Positions 33,899-46,852 of a stretch of 64,000 bases of DNA are shown here, in pieces. This DNA is from Bretschneidera sinensis (lineage: Eukaryota; Streptophyta; Magnoliopsida; Brassicales; Akaniaceae). The notes under the pieces are model-generated. The model ran no database searches. It had not been told where the DNA came from and saw only the letters and a program-made list of their open reading frames with translations. Location: contig CM043698.1 in the NCBI GenBank assembly GCA_023935145.1, positions 41,751,501 to 41,815,500 on the forward strand, read 5' to 3'. The position numbers and the translations under genes are program-made. Position 1 is the stretch's first letter; each line of letters opens with the position of its first letter.

Positions 33899-36177
33899 TG
33901 CCTTATGATCTTAATTGATAGGCAAGATTTGGAAGTGGAAGACATTTCACTTATAGATCCGCTCTATTCACCCTAACTACACCACACAGGTACGTTTTTA
34001 TTTATTTTTCTTTTGATTTGTTTGTTTTATTTTTAATTAAGTTTTATTCAATTTCCATTGTTAGTTTTTCTTTTAGTTTAATCTAATTTTTAAGAATTAC
34101 TTTTTTTATATTATTATTTATTTGGCTAATTTTATCTTATTTTTCTCTTTCTTTTGGCAACAAACAAGTTTTTTTTGTAGAAAACAGCCCATGCGCCTAG
34201 GCCCAGCACTGTGCGCACTGTAGCGCATAGTGTGCACACACAGCACTAGCCCAGCAGAACAAATAATGCACCTCGCCCCAGTACAGTGTGCACTACAGCG
34301 CACAGAATGGCCACGATGCCTCAAAGAGCAAGCCGCGGCGCCCGCGGCGCTCACTTATGCCCTCGTCCATTTAAAGCAAAATTCCAGCACTTCTTCTTCA
34401 TTTCTAATTTGAGATTACAGCAGTACACCTCTCTCTCTCTCTCATCTTCTCTCCAAACCCTCACTTACCCACTCACTTTTTACTCAAAATTTCTTGATTT
34501 TAACATCATTTCTTGTAGGATTTTGCACTTATATTGCAGATTTTGTTGGATATTTCTCCAAAAAGCTTGGTACTAAGAAGATTTTGGGTTCATCAAGAAA
34601 ACTTCAAGTTTGTGGATAGTCTTTCTTCTCTCCAACTTTGAGCATCAAATCAGAATTTCAGCAAGAGGAATGGCATGGAGTCCACATGATGGTGCAAATT
34701 TTCAGCTTGTGCGCACTTTTTCTTACAAAGGGAGTTTCCTTTTCTTTATCTTTAACATTGAAGACAATGCAATTTTTAAGTTGGGGGTGGAGGAAACGTA
34801 TTTTTCATTGAACTGCTTGGTGTTACTTTCCCTTTTTATCTGTTTTTAGCATGCTTTGTGTTAACCTTAGAGTTAATTCACATGTCAATGATATGAACTT
34901 AATTGAGATAGCATATAGCATTTAGAAGAAGTTAAATGTTGCTTCGGTTTGAGAATAATTTAAGTATCAATCTTCATTTGGTTTGAGACTCTAGTTTGCG
35001 ATAAGATTGTATGATTAGTCTAAAACATTTAGAGAAGTTTTATGTGTGAATTGTTTGTGAATACTTTTGTGGTCTCGACAAGCTCTAGAACTTATTTGAT
35101 AATCACTTGAGGTGAATTCCTAGAATGCACATTATTTATGATATGATATAGGCCATTTTTGAACTGTTTGAGCTTTTCAAACTTACCATTGCTATATTTA
35201 TCGCTAGTCACCTATTTGAGCCTTTTTCTTGAAAAAAAAAAGAATTTGAGCATTGTTTCTTTCAATGACGCATTCACTTACCCTTATGAGCGTAAAAATA
35301 TTTTATCCTTACCCATTCTTTTAAAAAGAACTTAGTATATACATCTGTTGAGAAGCACTTAAGAGGATTAAGGATGGAAATATGAAAAAAAAAATATTAG
35401 TTCCATAACCCAAGTACATTAAAGGAGATAAGTTGGGGGTTGTGGAAAAGAAAATAAAAAGAAAAGAATGAAAAAGAAGGTGAAGGGTCTCATGCCAAAA
35501 TAGAAAAGAAAAAAAAGAGAAGAAAAATAGAAGTGAAGTATGGCAAAGAAAGAAGAAAAGAAAAGAAAAATAAAAATGGTGACTTATCGAGAGATATGTT
35601 CTTATAAAAAATGGTTGAAAGAGTTGGGTGTTGAACTAAAGTTATCTAAGTGCTTAAAGTGGTTGTATTTAACTTAAGAGACTGAGTTCTTTTACTTGTT
35701 TAATCATTTCCGTTCTTTCTTAACCTTTATCTTAGCCTAATGTTACAAGCTTATTAAAGACCTATTGATCTAATGTAGTGTGATTTTTCTACAATAGTGG
35801 AGAGTGATTTGAAAAATAAGCCTATGAAGCTTGATTTGTGATTGATGTCACGCAATTCATTATGTTTTTAGAGGCCAAGACTTGTATTCATGAACGTTAT
35901 GCATAAAATCATCCGGGTGTTCAGACTAATGGATTGTGGTAAGATGGATGTTAAGAGTCGATAACGATTTTAAGATTAATATTTGGATTACTTTTGGACT
36001 TAAGTGATATTTAATAATTCTATGTGATGTATATTATGTGCAATTTCTGAGACAAAAAGTGAAATGCTCTTGGTTTAACGCTAGCATTGCTTTACCTTGT
36101 TTTGATTCCTACCATAGAATTCATCTCTTGTTTTCGCTTAAATTGCTAGGGACTAGCAATAAACTAGTTGGGGGTTG
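33899..36177 (+). other. Non-coding 3' region of element B
   Basis: 2.3 kb without a credible ORF. A GC-rich palindrome-prone island (34185-34350, with GCCGCGGCGCCCGCGGCGC at about 34331-34349) lies in AT-rich DNA. A CT run is at 34431-34443 and a purine-rich A/G stretch at 35440-35580. A hairpin TTGCTAGGGACTAGCAA at 36143-36159 precedes the PPT at 36162-36177. Confidence 0.6.
36143..36177 (+). other. PPT-proximal hairpin and polypurine tract, element B
   Basis: Perfect stem TTGCTA/TAGCAA with 5-nt loop (36143-36159), then AACTAGTTGGGGGTTG to the LTR at 36178. Confidence 0.7.
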
Positions 36178-36350
36178 TGATGAGAGCCATAAAATGCATT
36201 CAATAGTACTTAATTATTAGCATTTTAGGGTTGATCTAGGTTTTAATTGCACTTTTATTCGTTAACAACTCTAAAGTGGTATTCTTGAATTGTCGATCTA
36301 TTTCGGTGCACTTTCAGGTACATTGAGTCCAAAAGAGAAGGAAAAGCTAT

Positions 36351-37508
36351 TGATGAGTGCCGAATATTGCATATTTTGGCCCCTTAATTTACATTTGTTA
36401 GCTTAGGAATTTGTTACTTTGAGTTGTTTTTCGTTGTTTTACAGGTTTACAAGCTTGGAAAGGAGTTTCACTAAATTGCCAGAATTGCTCGTACAGATCA
36501 GCCATTTTTTAGGATTAAACTGTATTGATTCAGGAAGAACCAGGAGATGAACTATATATGCTTGGAAAGATCTGGATGTCTAGTTTCTGGAGAATTTTGC
36601 GGATCAATAAAATAATTTTTCTAGAGAAAATTATGGCATCCCACATCGGTTTGGAAGCATATTGCACTTCTGATGTTTCCCTATATAAGCTCCTCTTCAC
36701 TTCATCTTTAGTAAGCAATCCAAGTTCCATTTTGGTGCAATTTGGAGGACTCTTACTAGCATTCTGGTGGATCTCCAAGGGCTTTGCTACCACTAAGGGA
36801 AGCGCCGCCCAACTGGGAGTGGAATTTCTCCCATATATAGTCAGTTTTAATTTACTACTTTTTTTAGTTTAATTTTTAGCACTGTTATTGTGAACTTTAG
36901 TTTCATGATTATGAGTGGCTAAAATCTTCAACTAAGGTTGAAGATGAAGCCTCGCCGTTGTTTGGCATAAGATTTTCAGATTTGTTTATACAATTCTGAT
37001 GTTTTTTTTAGTATAAATGTTCTGGTCAATTGTTTAAGTAAATTCTTATAATTGATTGCATTTAAATTGTTTTGTTGGATATTCTGTATGTTTCATCTGA
37101 TGGATACATCGAATTGTTTTTGATTAAATTGGATATCCTTTGTGATTTGTTAAAAGCGAATATATTGGACTGTTTTGGTTTAATTGGGATATTTGTTGTG
37201 ATTTGTTTAAAGTTGGATTCATGGAATGTTTTGATAGATTATTTTTATATAGAACATGAAGATATATGTTTTACTTTGGTGGGGTGGATTTAGAAACTTT
37301 AGTGTTTTTATCATTAGTCTTTAAATCAATTTAGTTTAGTTTATATTTGTTTTGCGAAAGACAATTCAAAACTTGGGACTAGGTTAAAATAGGCTTAGTT
37401 TAGAAAAATATTTTCACAATGAAATTCCTTGTGGATTCGACCTCGCACTTGCACAACACTATATTGCAAACGACTCGTGCGCTTGCGAGTAATTTAAAAC
37501 TCACAACA
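36351..37508 (+). repeat. 5' LTR of element C
   Basis: 1,158 bp, 46 bp shorter than the 3' LTR because a segment after ATGGCA (about 36636) is missing. TATA box CTATATAAG at 36681. Confidence 0.9.
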
Positions 37509-37531
37509 AGTTTTTGGCACCGTTGCCGGGG
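37509..37531 (+). other. Primer-binding site of element C
   Basis: AGTTT then TGGCACCGTTGCCGGGGA, one change (GCG to GCA) from the tRNA-Asp complement. Confidence 0.82.
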
Positions 37532-37707
37532 AATTGTTTTGTTTGTGAAATTTTTGTCTGAATTGGTTTTTTTTTCTACTAGTTTAATTAGCATTTTTTT
37601 TTATATTTTTATATTTTAATTTTAATTTTAATTTTTTAAAAAAAAAATTTCTTTATTTTCTTCTTTTGTTTCTACTAGTTAGTTTATTTTATTGTTTTTT
37701 TGTGTGG

Positions 37708-39611
37708 TATATGCTTAGTCGGAAATCCCTGAATTTAGAATTGACACCTTTAGATTCCGACTTGGAAAGAACTCTTAGGAGACATAAGAAAACACTTGTT
37801 GAAAGAGAGACAATTGAGATGGGAGACAATTTTAGGAATGCAAATGAACCAGAGAATGTAGAGCAACCTAGAGCTTGGAACGTGGACTCTACTATATCTC
37901 TTAGGGATTTGTTCGCACCCGTTGCTACTAACTCATCTTCTTGCATAGTGTTGCCACCCACCAATGCTACCCATTTTGATTTAAAGCCATATGTCATCCA
38001 ACTCCTACCCTCATTCATGGCTTAGATCTTGAAAATCCTTACAGCCATGTGAAGAAGTTCAAAGATATTTGTGCCACATTCAAGTTCCAGAACTTCTCTG
38101 AGGAGTCAGTCCATCTTCGATTTTTCCCTTTTTCTCTTCACAATAGAGCTAGGGCATGGTTGGATTCCAACACGCCCGGGTCTATTACATCTTGGGAAAA
38201 TCTGCTGAGTAAATTATATAACAAGTTTTTCCCAATGTCTAGAATGAATGAGTACCGAAAAGAGATTAGTTCTTTCACTCAGGAGGAGGATGAGAAGTTT
38301 TCTGAGAGTTGGGAGCGTTTTAAAGAGTTACTAATTAGATGCCCTCCACATGGATATGATAAGTGGAGACTCGTTCAATTCTTCTACCAAGGGTTGACTC
38401 AACCCAACTGTAGCATGATCGAGTCTATGAATGGGGGGGCATTCTTAAGTCTGACGGGGGATGAAGCATACAAGGCATTAGACAAGTTGTCCGACAACTC
38501 GCAGCAGTGGGATTTTTCAAGCTGTCGGGACAAGTCCAGTCGTGCTCTTAGGAAAGGAGGCATCTATGAGATTAAGTAGGATATTGACTTGAAGATAACT
38601 ATAGATGCTCTCACCAAGAAGATTAATGCTCTCGCTACAGGCAAGTTCATCAATGTTGCCAATACATTTAATGTTGATAGCTGTTCCATCTGTGCTAGTC
38701 CTACGCATTTAGCACAGAATTGTCCATCTATGCCAGCTTTTTTCGAGTGTCCCACGAAATAAGTAAACGCTTTCAATGACTATCAGAGGCAATCAAATGG
38801 ATCTTACTCCGAGACTTACAATCCAGGGTTGCGGAACTACCCTAATTTTTCATGGAAGCAGAACCAACCGATGAATCAAGGAAGAGTCCTTCATCATGCT
38901 CACAATCAATACCCTCCCGGATTTGCTCCACCAATTCCAAGTCATGGTTACTCAGTCCATCCAGCACCATCACCTGCTTACCAAGCTCTCACTCAAGCAC
39001 CAGCGCCGATTTCATAATCATTGGAGGACACCCTCAAGGAGTTCATGAAGATGACCGGCCAAGCCATCAGCAAAGTGAGGAGTGTGACAATAGTAAACAC
39101 CCAAGAGATTGCTAAGCTAGAGACTCAAATGGGGAAAATCGTAAGTCACTTGGGTGAAAGAGAGAAGGGAACGTTCCCTAGTCAACTCGTGCCCAACCCA
39201 AAGGGACAGTTTACGGTTGGAAATTCATCAAATCTTACTTACGGGAAGGAACAAGTGCAATCAATTGTCACATTGATGTCTGGGAGAAAAGTTGAAGAGA
39301 ACCCTGCTATGCAGCAAGGCCAAGAAAGTGGTAACAAGGAGAAGAGAGATGTTGAGTCATCTACAGCCACACATGCTGTTAAGGATCCTCCTAGGTCATT
39401 TGTACTTAAAGTACCTTACCCTGAGAGATTACAAGCGCCCAAGAAAGGAGTAAAGTTTGAGGAAATTCTGGAGGTGTTCAAGCAAGTCCAAATCAATATC
39501 CCACTTTTGGACGCCATCCAGCAAGTGCCGTCATATGCCAAGTTCTTAAAAGACTTGATCACTGTCAAGAGGAGGACAAATGTCCCGAAGAAGGCATTTT
39601 TGACCGAGTAG
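37708..39611 (+). pseudogene. Athila gag (element C)
   Basis: MLSRKSLNLELTPLDSDLER opens the reading at 37711 or so. A one-base deletion near 38020 (TTCATGGC) shifts the frame; the capsid then reads FKDICATFKFQNFSEESVHL, RARAWLDSNTPGSITSWENL, MNEYRKEISSFTQEEDEKF and FYQGLTQPNCSMIESMNGGA. A stop lies at 38577-38579. The zinc knuckle CSICASPTHLAQNC (about 38690-38731) is intact CX2CX4HX4C. A long Pro/Gln-rich spacer and linker continue to TAG at 39609-39611, which replaces the Gln expected from the sister elements. Confidence 0.84.
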
Positions 39612-40468
39612 GTTAGCTCAATCCTTCAGTGCAAGATGCCGATCAAGTATAAAGACCTAGGGTGTCCTGCCATCTCTTGCATGATAGAAGTCAGCCAGAT
39701 TGATAGGGTTCTATTAGATCTAGGAGTGAATGAGAATCTTCTGCCCTACTAGTCTATTTGCAGTTGGGGTTAGGAGAATTGAAGCCCACATCCACAACGC
39801 TTCAATTGGCTGACAAGTCAGTGAAAATACCACGGGGAGTAGTTGAGGACGTTTTGATAAAGGTGGATAAATTTTATTTCCCGGTGGATTTTATTGTGCT
39901 AGACATAGAGCCGGTTCAGAATGTAGGGATTCAGATACCGATGATTCTAAGGCGACCATTCTTAGCCACAGCTAATGCCATGATAAATTGTAGGACAAGA
40001 GTGATGAAGATTTCCTTCGGAAATGTGACAGTGGAGTTGAATATCTTTGATATCACTAAGCAACCACTGTAATTTGATGAAGTGAGAAATGTGTGCTTGA
40101 TAGAGGAGATTATTGAGGAGACTATGGATGAATCAAGCATTGATGACCCCCTAGAGGCATGCTTTGCTTAGTTTGGAGAGGAGCTGGATTTGGATAAGTT
40201 ACTTGAGCAAGCAAATGCCATTTTAGAGTCTACTCCTCGGGAGTGCAGTGAGATGGGAGAGACCGCAGTACCTGAGCCCCCCCACAAGGAACTGAAGCCT
40301 TTATCGGACAATCTTAAGTATAAGTTCCTAGGTCCAGCAGATTCTTTGCCTGTAATTATAGCTTCAGATTTGGTTGAAGCTCAAGAGGAGAAATTATTAG
40401 ATGTTTTAAGATAGTGCAAGGAAGCTATCGGCTGGACTATTGAGGATATCAAGGGAATCAGCCCCTCC
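39612..40468 (+). pseudogene. Athila protease (element C)
   Basis: VLLDLGVNENLLPY (39711-39750) matches the protease motif DLGASVNLLPY, but Ala-Ser is replaced by Val-Asn-Glu and a frame change follows at about 39750. From 39758 the frame MQLGLGELKPTSTTLQLADK and PMILRRPFLATANAMINCRT is clear (Gly to Arg in ILGRP). Stops at 40070 and 40169 (CAG-type to TAG) separate it from the linker DLDKLLEQANAILES. Confidence 0.8.
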
Positions 40469-41938
40469 TTGGTGATACACAAGATACATTTGGAGGAGAA
40501 TGCCAAGCCATCGAGGGAGCCACAAAGAAGGCTCAACCCAGCTATTCAAAAGGTTATGAGGACTGAAGTGATAAAGTTATTGGATGCAGGGATCATTTAT
40601 CCAATCTCTGATAGCAAGTGGGTAAGCCCTATTTATGTCGTGCCTAAGCGGGCTGGATTGACGGTAGTGAAGAATAATGATGATGAGTTGGTGCCAACTC
40701 GTGTTCAGTTAGGATGGAGAGTGTGTATAGACTACCATAAACTGAATGTTGCCACAAGGAAGGATCACTTTCCACTCCCATTTATTGATCAGATGGTGGA
40801 GTGCTTGGCTGGGCATGATTACTATTGCTTCTTGGATGGTTATTCTGGATATAACCAGGTCACTATGGACCCTGAAGATCAAGAGAAGACAACGTTTACC
40901 TATCCTTTTGGGACGTTCGCTTACCGTCGCATGCCCTTTGGATTATGTAATACAAATGCTACTTTTTAGCGGTGCATGGTCAGTATATTCTCTGACATGG
41001 TAGAGCGTTCCTTAGAGATTTTCATGGATGATTTCTCCGTCTTCAGTTCATCATTTGAGGAGTGTTTGCACCGTCTCACTTTGGTTTTAGTGCAGTGCAA
41101 GGAGAAGAACTTGGTGCTTAATTGGGAGAAGTGCCATTTTATGGTCAAGCAAGGTATTGTGCTGGGGCACGTCATATCCCATTGGGGGATTGAGGTCGAC
41201 AAAGCGAAGGTGGACCTGATTTCCAACCTTCCACCCCCACGTACAGTGAAGGAGGTTCGTTCTTTTCTGGGCCATGCAGGATTCTACAGGCAATTTATCC
41301 AGGATTTCAGCAAGATTGCCCGGCCCTTGTGTAAGTTATTAATGAAGGATGCCTCATTTGTATTTGATGAAGACTGTAAGAAAGAATTTGGGAATCTGAA
41401 GAAGATTCTGACGTCCACACCCATTATTCAGCCACCCAACTGGGGTGTACCTTTTGAGATTATGTGTGATGCCTTAGATTATGCTGTTGGAGCTGTTTTA
41501 GGGCAGTGTGTTGATAAACTTCCCTATGTCATCTACTATGCAAGCAGAACTCTAAATGATACATAACTCAATTACTCTACCACGGAGAAGGAGTTGCTAG
41601 CAGTCGTTTTTGTATTGGACAAGTTCAAATCCTACTTGTTAGGATCGAAAGTCATTATCTACTCGGATCATGCAGCATTGAAGTATCTTTTCTCTAAAAA
41701 GGATGCTAAATCTCGTCTTATCCAATGGATCTTGTTACTTCAAGAGTTTGACATAGAGATTCGGGATAAGAAAGGTTCCGAAAATATGGTGGCGGACCAT
41801 TTGTCTAGGTTGATAGTGGATTTCATTGAGGCCGCCATTCCCATTTCTGAGACATTTCCTGATGAGAAATTGATGCACATTGCTCACAATCCTGCACCAT
41901 GGTTTGCTGATATAGTGAACTATTTTGTCACCGGTTAA
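40469..41938 (+). pseudogene. Athila reverse transcriptase and RNase H (element C)
   Basis: RRLNPAIQKVMRTEVIKLLD, SPIYVVPKRAGLTVVKNNDD, GWRVCIDYHKLNVATRKDHF, YYCFLDGYSGYNQVTMDPED and [15 protein letters not shown] run uninterrupted to TAG 40967-40969, at a conserved Gln. [18 protein letters not shown] (FMDD 41021-41032) and [20 protein letters not shown] follow. RNase H: FEIMCDALDYAVGAVLGQ (Ser changed to Leu after the Asp), a TAA at a Gln position (41564-41566), then [17 protein letters not shown] and [16 protein letters not shown]. The tether is [13 protein letters not shown]. Only a few stops separate it from an intact pol. Confidence 0.87.
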
Positions 41939-41977
41939 ATGCTTTTACATTGGGGGCGATAAGACAAGTCCAAGTTT

Positions 41978-43210
41978 TTGGCCATGGTAAAGTATTTTTT
42001 CTGGGATGATCCTTACCTGTTCAAGTATTGTCCTGATCATATCATTAGAAGGTGTATTCCTGAGCATGACCAATCTAATGTCATCGCCTTTTGTGATGAT
42101 CATGCTTGTGGAGGCCATTTCAGTGCTAAGAAGAATGCTGCGAAGATTTTGCAGTGCGAATTCTATTGGCCTACCCTGTTCCGAGACTCTCACACTTACT
42201 GTGTATCTTGTGAGCATTGCCAAAAGCTAGGGAGTATTTTTAGGAGGAATATGATGCCCCTCAACCCCATTCTGATTGTTGTGATTTTTGACGTGTGGGG
42301 CATTGATTTTATGGGACCTTTCCCAAACTTCTTTGGCTATCTGTACATTCTAGTTGTTGTGGACTATCTGTCTAAATGGGTGGAGGCAGTTGCATGCAAG
42401 ACCAATGACCACAGAGTTGTGGTCCAATTTTTGAAGGACAATATCTTTGCTCGTTTTGGTACGCCTCGAGCAATCATAAGTGATAGAGGTAAGCATTTTT
42501 GCAACCGGATTTTTGAGCAGTTGATGAAGAAGTATTTCATCACACACAAGGTTGCCACCCCGTATCACCCATAAACGAGTGGACAAGTGGAAATTTCCAA
42601 TCGAGAGATCAAGCACATTTTGGAGAAAACTGTGAACCCTAGTAGAAAAGATTGGTCTCTGCGATTGAATGATGCACTGTGGGCATATCGAACAGCATTC
42701 AAGATGCCAATTAGCATGTCTCCATATCGTATTGTGTGCGGAAAAGCCTGTCACCTTCTGGTGAAATTAGAGCATAGAGCCTATTGGGCTATCAAGCAGA
42801 TGAACTTCAATCTTTCGAAGGCTGGCTCACAAAGGAAGCTCCAACTCAATGAATTAGAGGAGCTGCGGAATGATGCATATGATTGTGCACGGTTGTACAA
42901 AGCACAAATGAAGAAGATTCATTACCATAACATTTTGAGATGATCTTTTGAGCCTGGTCAAAAAGTTCTTCTTTATAATTCATGCTTACATCTTTTCCCA
43001 GGCAAGCTCAAATCTCGATGGACAGGCCCATTTATTATTCGGTCAGTTTTTCCTCATGGGACCATCGAGATTGAGGATCTAAAGAATGGTAACACTTTTA
43101 AGGTAAATGTGCAGAGGATAAAACCATTCTTGGAGTTGAGGAGTCCGTACATTGAGACGATATTGTTGGAGGATCCTAGTTACTCTGATTGGGTGTTGTC
43201 TACTATGGAA
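41978..43210 (+). pseudogene. Athila integrase (element C)
   Basis: [18 protein letters not shown] and [12 protein letters not shown] form the HHCC region (about 42103-42235). [20 protein letters not shown] (Asp), [15 protein letters not shown] (Asp) and [15 protein letters not shown] (Glu) are present. A TAA at 42572-42574 (CAA expected) splits the core, and TGA at 42941-42943 (CGA or AGA expected) splits the C-terminus. The terminal SH3-like part ends LELRSPYIETILLEDPS near 43180. About 400 residues could be followed in one frame. Confidence 0.87.
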
Positions 43211-44485
43211 AGTCTAGCTGAAGACGTTAAACTTAGCACTCATGGGAGGCACCCCACAGCATAACCTTTCTGTTTGTTTATTATTTTACATATTTTTTTT
43301 GTTATCGTTTATTTCTAGTGTTTCTTTTGTTTTCCAGTTTTTATTTTTCAGGGACAACACGTACTTTAGTTCAAGTTTGGAGGTATGCTATAAGCCATGC
43401 CAGTCCATAATATTCACGCATTGGGGACAATGTGTAATTTAAGTTTGGGGGTATGGGAGACCCATTACACACACTTTGTCCTAATTTGTTGTTGTTTTTC
43501 TTCATTTAAAAAAAAAGAAGGTAAATGCATGCTCATGTTATTTTGAAATTTTGGTTGATCTAAACAATTTTTGTGATGTGATGTCATTGATGAGCTTAAA
43601 ATTTTGAACACATGATCTGGTGATAAAGTTTTAAAATTTAGTTACTTACTTTAGGCATTTGAGAATTCACATGTTTGATCTAATCTAACACGAGCAAATT
43701 AGCACAAATTGTGTGAGGTATGACATGTGATTTTAATGTGTACGTTTCCTTGTCTTAACTAAAACTGGATGACTTGTGGGATAAACATTTTGGCATAAAA
43801 AAGTACAAAAAAAAAATACAAAAAAATTTGGTGATCATAAATAAACTTTCCACTAAGTAACTGGACCTCTTGCTTCAGTAAGCAGTGAGTGTTCACGTCA
43901 AAAGGTGAGAATTTTGCTTGGTACTATTAAGGCAAGTTTAATTTCGTAGCATTTTTTACTCGAGTTAGTAAGTCCTTAGGGTTATCTTTACACCTGATGC
44001 CCTAAAACTATCTGGTTTGGGAGTCATTAACTCAACACTCTCTACATGGGTAAATTAGAAAGCTTAAGGGAACTAAACATAGCAAAGCCTTATTATAAAA
44101 AAAGAAAAAAGAAAAAAGAAGAAAATAGAAACTATGCCATTTTCGTTCATTCTGATGGGAAATTCGGTGAATCTTGAGACATGGAGACCTTACACATTGG
44201 AGTTATTTGGAAGCTTCATTTTTATATGCTAATTCATTTTACACAATGTCAGACTTGTGATGCCTTAACCTGCCTTTTGTAAGTAATTAGATTTTAACAT
44301 TTCTATTCATTGCGAAGATGGGTTTATCTTTTTAAGCTTGCTCATGAATGAATATCATGGTGATGTGTGCTCCTTAAATTTTTGGATACCATGAGTGATG
44401 AACTTATCTTTATGTTCTTTGTTTTTCATTTAGTATTTTATTTTGTTTTGCTAAGGGACTAGCAAAATGTAAGTTTGGGGGTATT
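43211..44485 (+). other. Non-coding 3' region of element C
   Basis: No ORF of note. TTAAACTTAGCACTCATGGG (about 43227-43246) is shared with A and D. One copy of the conserved 3' UTR block lies at 43832-43909. The hairpin TTGCTAAGGGACTAGCAA is at 44448-44465, and PPT TAAGTTTGGGGGTATT ends at 44485. Confidence 0.65.
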
Positions 44486-45689
44486 TGATGAGTGCCAAAT
44501 ATTGCATATTTTGGCCCCTTAATTTACGTATGTTAGCTTAGAAATTTGCTACTTTGAGTTGTTTTTCGTTGTTTTACAGGTTTACAGGCTTGAAAAGGAG
44601 TTTCACTAAATTGCCAGAATTGCTCGTACAGATCAACTATTTTTGAGGATTAAACTTTATTGATTCAAGAAGAACCAGGAGATCAGTCATATATGATTGG
44701 AAAGATCCGGATGTCTAGTTTCTGGGGAATTTTACGGATCAATAAAATGATTTTTCTAGAGAAAGTTATGGCAGTTTTAGTAGACAAAGGTCAAAGAGCA
44801 AAAGTTGAAATTTGCAGTATCCCACATCGATTTGGAAGCATATTGCACTTGTGATGTTTCCCTATATAAGTCCCTCTTCACTTCATCTTTAGTAAGCAAT
44901 CCAAGTGCCATTTTGGTGCAATTTGAAGGACTCCTACTAGCATTCTGGTGGATCTCCAAGGGCTTTGCTACCACGAGGGGAATCACCGCCCAACAGCAAA
45001 TGGAATTTCTCCCATGTATAGTCAGTTTTAATTTACTGTTTTTTTTAGTTTAATGTTAAGCAATGTTATTGTGAACTTTAGTTTCATGATTATGAGTGAC
45101 TAAAATCTTCAACTAAGGTTGAAGATGAAGCCTCGCCGTTGTTTGGCATAAGATTTTCATATTTGTTTATACAATTCTGATGTTTTTTTTAGTATAAATG
45201 TTTTGGTCAATTGTTTGAGTAAATTCTTATGATTGATTGCGTTTAAATTATTATGTTGGATATTCCATGTGTTTCATCTGATGGATACATCGAATCATTT
45301 TTGATTAAATTGGATATCCTTTGTGATTTGTTAAAAGTGGATACATTGGATTGTTTTGGTTTAATTGAGATATTTGTTGTGATTTGTTTAAAGTTGGATT
45401 CATGGAATGTTTTGATAGATTATTTTTATATAGAACATGAAGATATATGTTTTACTTTAGTGGGGTGGATTCAGAAACCTTAGTGTTTTTATCATTAGTC
45501 TTTAAATTAATTTAGTTTAGTTTATATTTGTTTTGCAAAAGACAATTCAAAACTTGGGACTAGGTTAAAATAGGCTTAGTTTAGAAAAATATTTTCACAA
45601 CGCAATTCCCTGTGGATTCGACCTCGCACTTGCACAACACTATATTGCAAACGACTCGTGCGCTTGTGAGTAATTTAAAACTCACAACA
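44486..45689 (+). repeat. 3' LTR of element C
   Basis: 1,204 bp, same ends as the 5' LTR, with 46 bp the 5' copy lacks (about 44772-44820). TATA box CTATATAAG at 44872. Confidence 0.9.
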
Positions 45690-46852
45690 GCTATCGTTGC
45701 TTGAAGCACAATGACTCAATGAAGACTGAAGCGAACGCATGATTACGGAAGGACAAAACGAAGAGAATCAAGTCTTAAGTGTGTGTGCTGCGGCCTGGAA
45801 ATATCTAAGCCTCAGCCTCCAGAAGCTTGCCCAAAAGAGTTAATCCTCCTTCAGTGTGAGCCGCGGCGCCCAGAACCTTCACAAGACTTCAGCACCAACC
45901 AGAGCCGTGGCCTGGACTAGGCAAAGCCGCGGCACCCAGAACAAAGAATAGTCAGAGCTGCGGCGCGAGAAAGTGAGAGCCACGGGGTGCACTTGAAAGT
46001 TTGTTTCCGAGTTATGACCTAATTAGGACTTTAATGATTGTTTAAACCCTAGAATATCCATGGACCTCTTGTACTATAAATAAATCACTTAAGGTTTGAG
46101 AGAGAACATCTTTGAAGGCTGGAAAACTCAAGAAGGCCGCCACACTCTCCCCCATCAAAGTGTTCAACCATGAACCCCATGGCGAACTAATCTCCAAGCA
46201 AGGCGAAGAGATGAATCCCTAGGTGTAGTTGTTCTTATTTTCCTTTCTTGATTCAGTTATAGTTGGGCTTTATCATCAAAACATTGTTATGTGTTACTCT
46301 TTTATCTAATTAAAGGATTTTCTCTTAATCCGGTGATTGTATCCTTATCTCCATATAAGTCTAGTTATGCTTTTCTTATGTGACATTTTTTGGGTATGAT
46401 TAAATCCGATAGATTTATCTTTTAGGTTTGTCCATTACTGCAATATTGTCATTAAGAGATATATTGTCATTTCTTGATAAATCTATAGGATAGATCATGT
46501 GTGCTTAACTAAAAAAGAGTAATTCATATCAATTACATTAAGGTATATATATGTGCTTGATTGAATATTTGCCGATTGCTTGCTTGGGATGTGAAACTTG
46601 CAATCGAGATAAAAACAACTGAATTAAGATTGGAATAAGGTAACGAACCTATGGAGGATTCCCGAAACCTTGTTGTTTCTTTATCATAGTTTTCAATCTA
46701 TTTACACAATTACTTCATCATTGATATCTTCTTACTTGATTATTATCGATCGTGTTAAGGTTTGCACCTTTCCTTTATAGATCGCTTTTCTTTATGGAAT
46801 CGACACCCCAAAGCTGTGCTACAACTACTGTGTTATACTTTGGGCATAATCA

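Larger units (their letters stand above)
36351..45689 (+). mobile_element. Element C: Athila-type retrotransposon inserted in the 3' LTR of B
   Basis: 9,339 bp with LTRs 36351-37508 and 44486-45689 (TGATGAGTGCC to ACTCACAACA), perfect target duplication GCTAT (36346-36350 / 45690-45694), PBS, gag, pol, non-coding 3' region, hairpin and PPT. It is the youngest insertion of this arm, since it interrupts B, which interrupts T. It is the same family as D. Confidence 0.92.
27047..46852 (+). mobile_element. Element B: Athila-type retrotransposon in T gag, itself split by element C
   Basis: LTRs at 27047-28408 and 36178-36350 plus 45695-46852 (interrupted by C) have the same ends, TGATGAGAGCC and ATAATCA. 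Target duplication GGAAG (27042-27046) / AGAAG (46853-46857) has one mismatch. Without C the element is about 10.5 kb. PBS is a perfect tRNA-Asp type. There is no env-like ORF after INT, although some Athila elements have one. Confidence 0.87.
36178..46852 (+). repeat. 3' LTR of element B, split by element C
   Basis: Pieces 36178-36350 and 45695-46852. The last five bases of the left piece (GCTAT) are duplicated at 45690-45694, the target-site duplication of C. TATA-like CTATAAATAA at 46074-46083. Confidence 0.87.

Noticed and set aside
33899..36177. An env-like ORF as in some Athila elements
   Set aside because: No ORF over about 100 residues and no signal or membrane pattern after INT in A, B or C.
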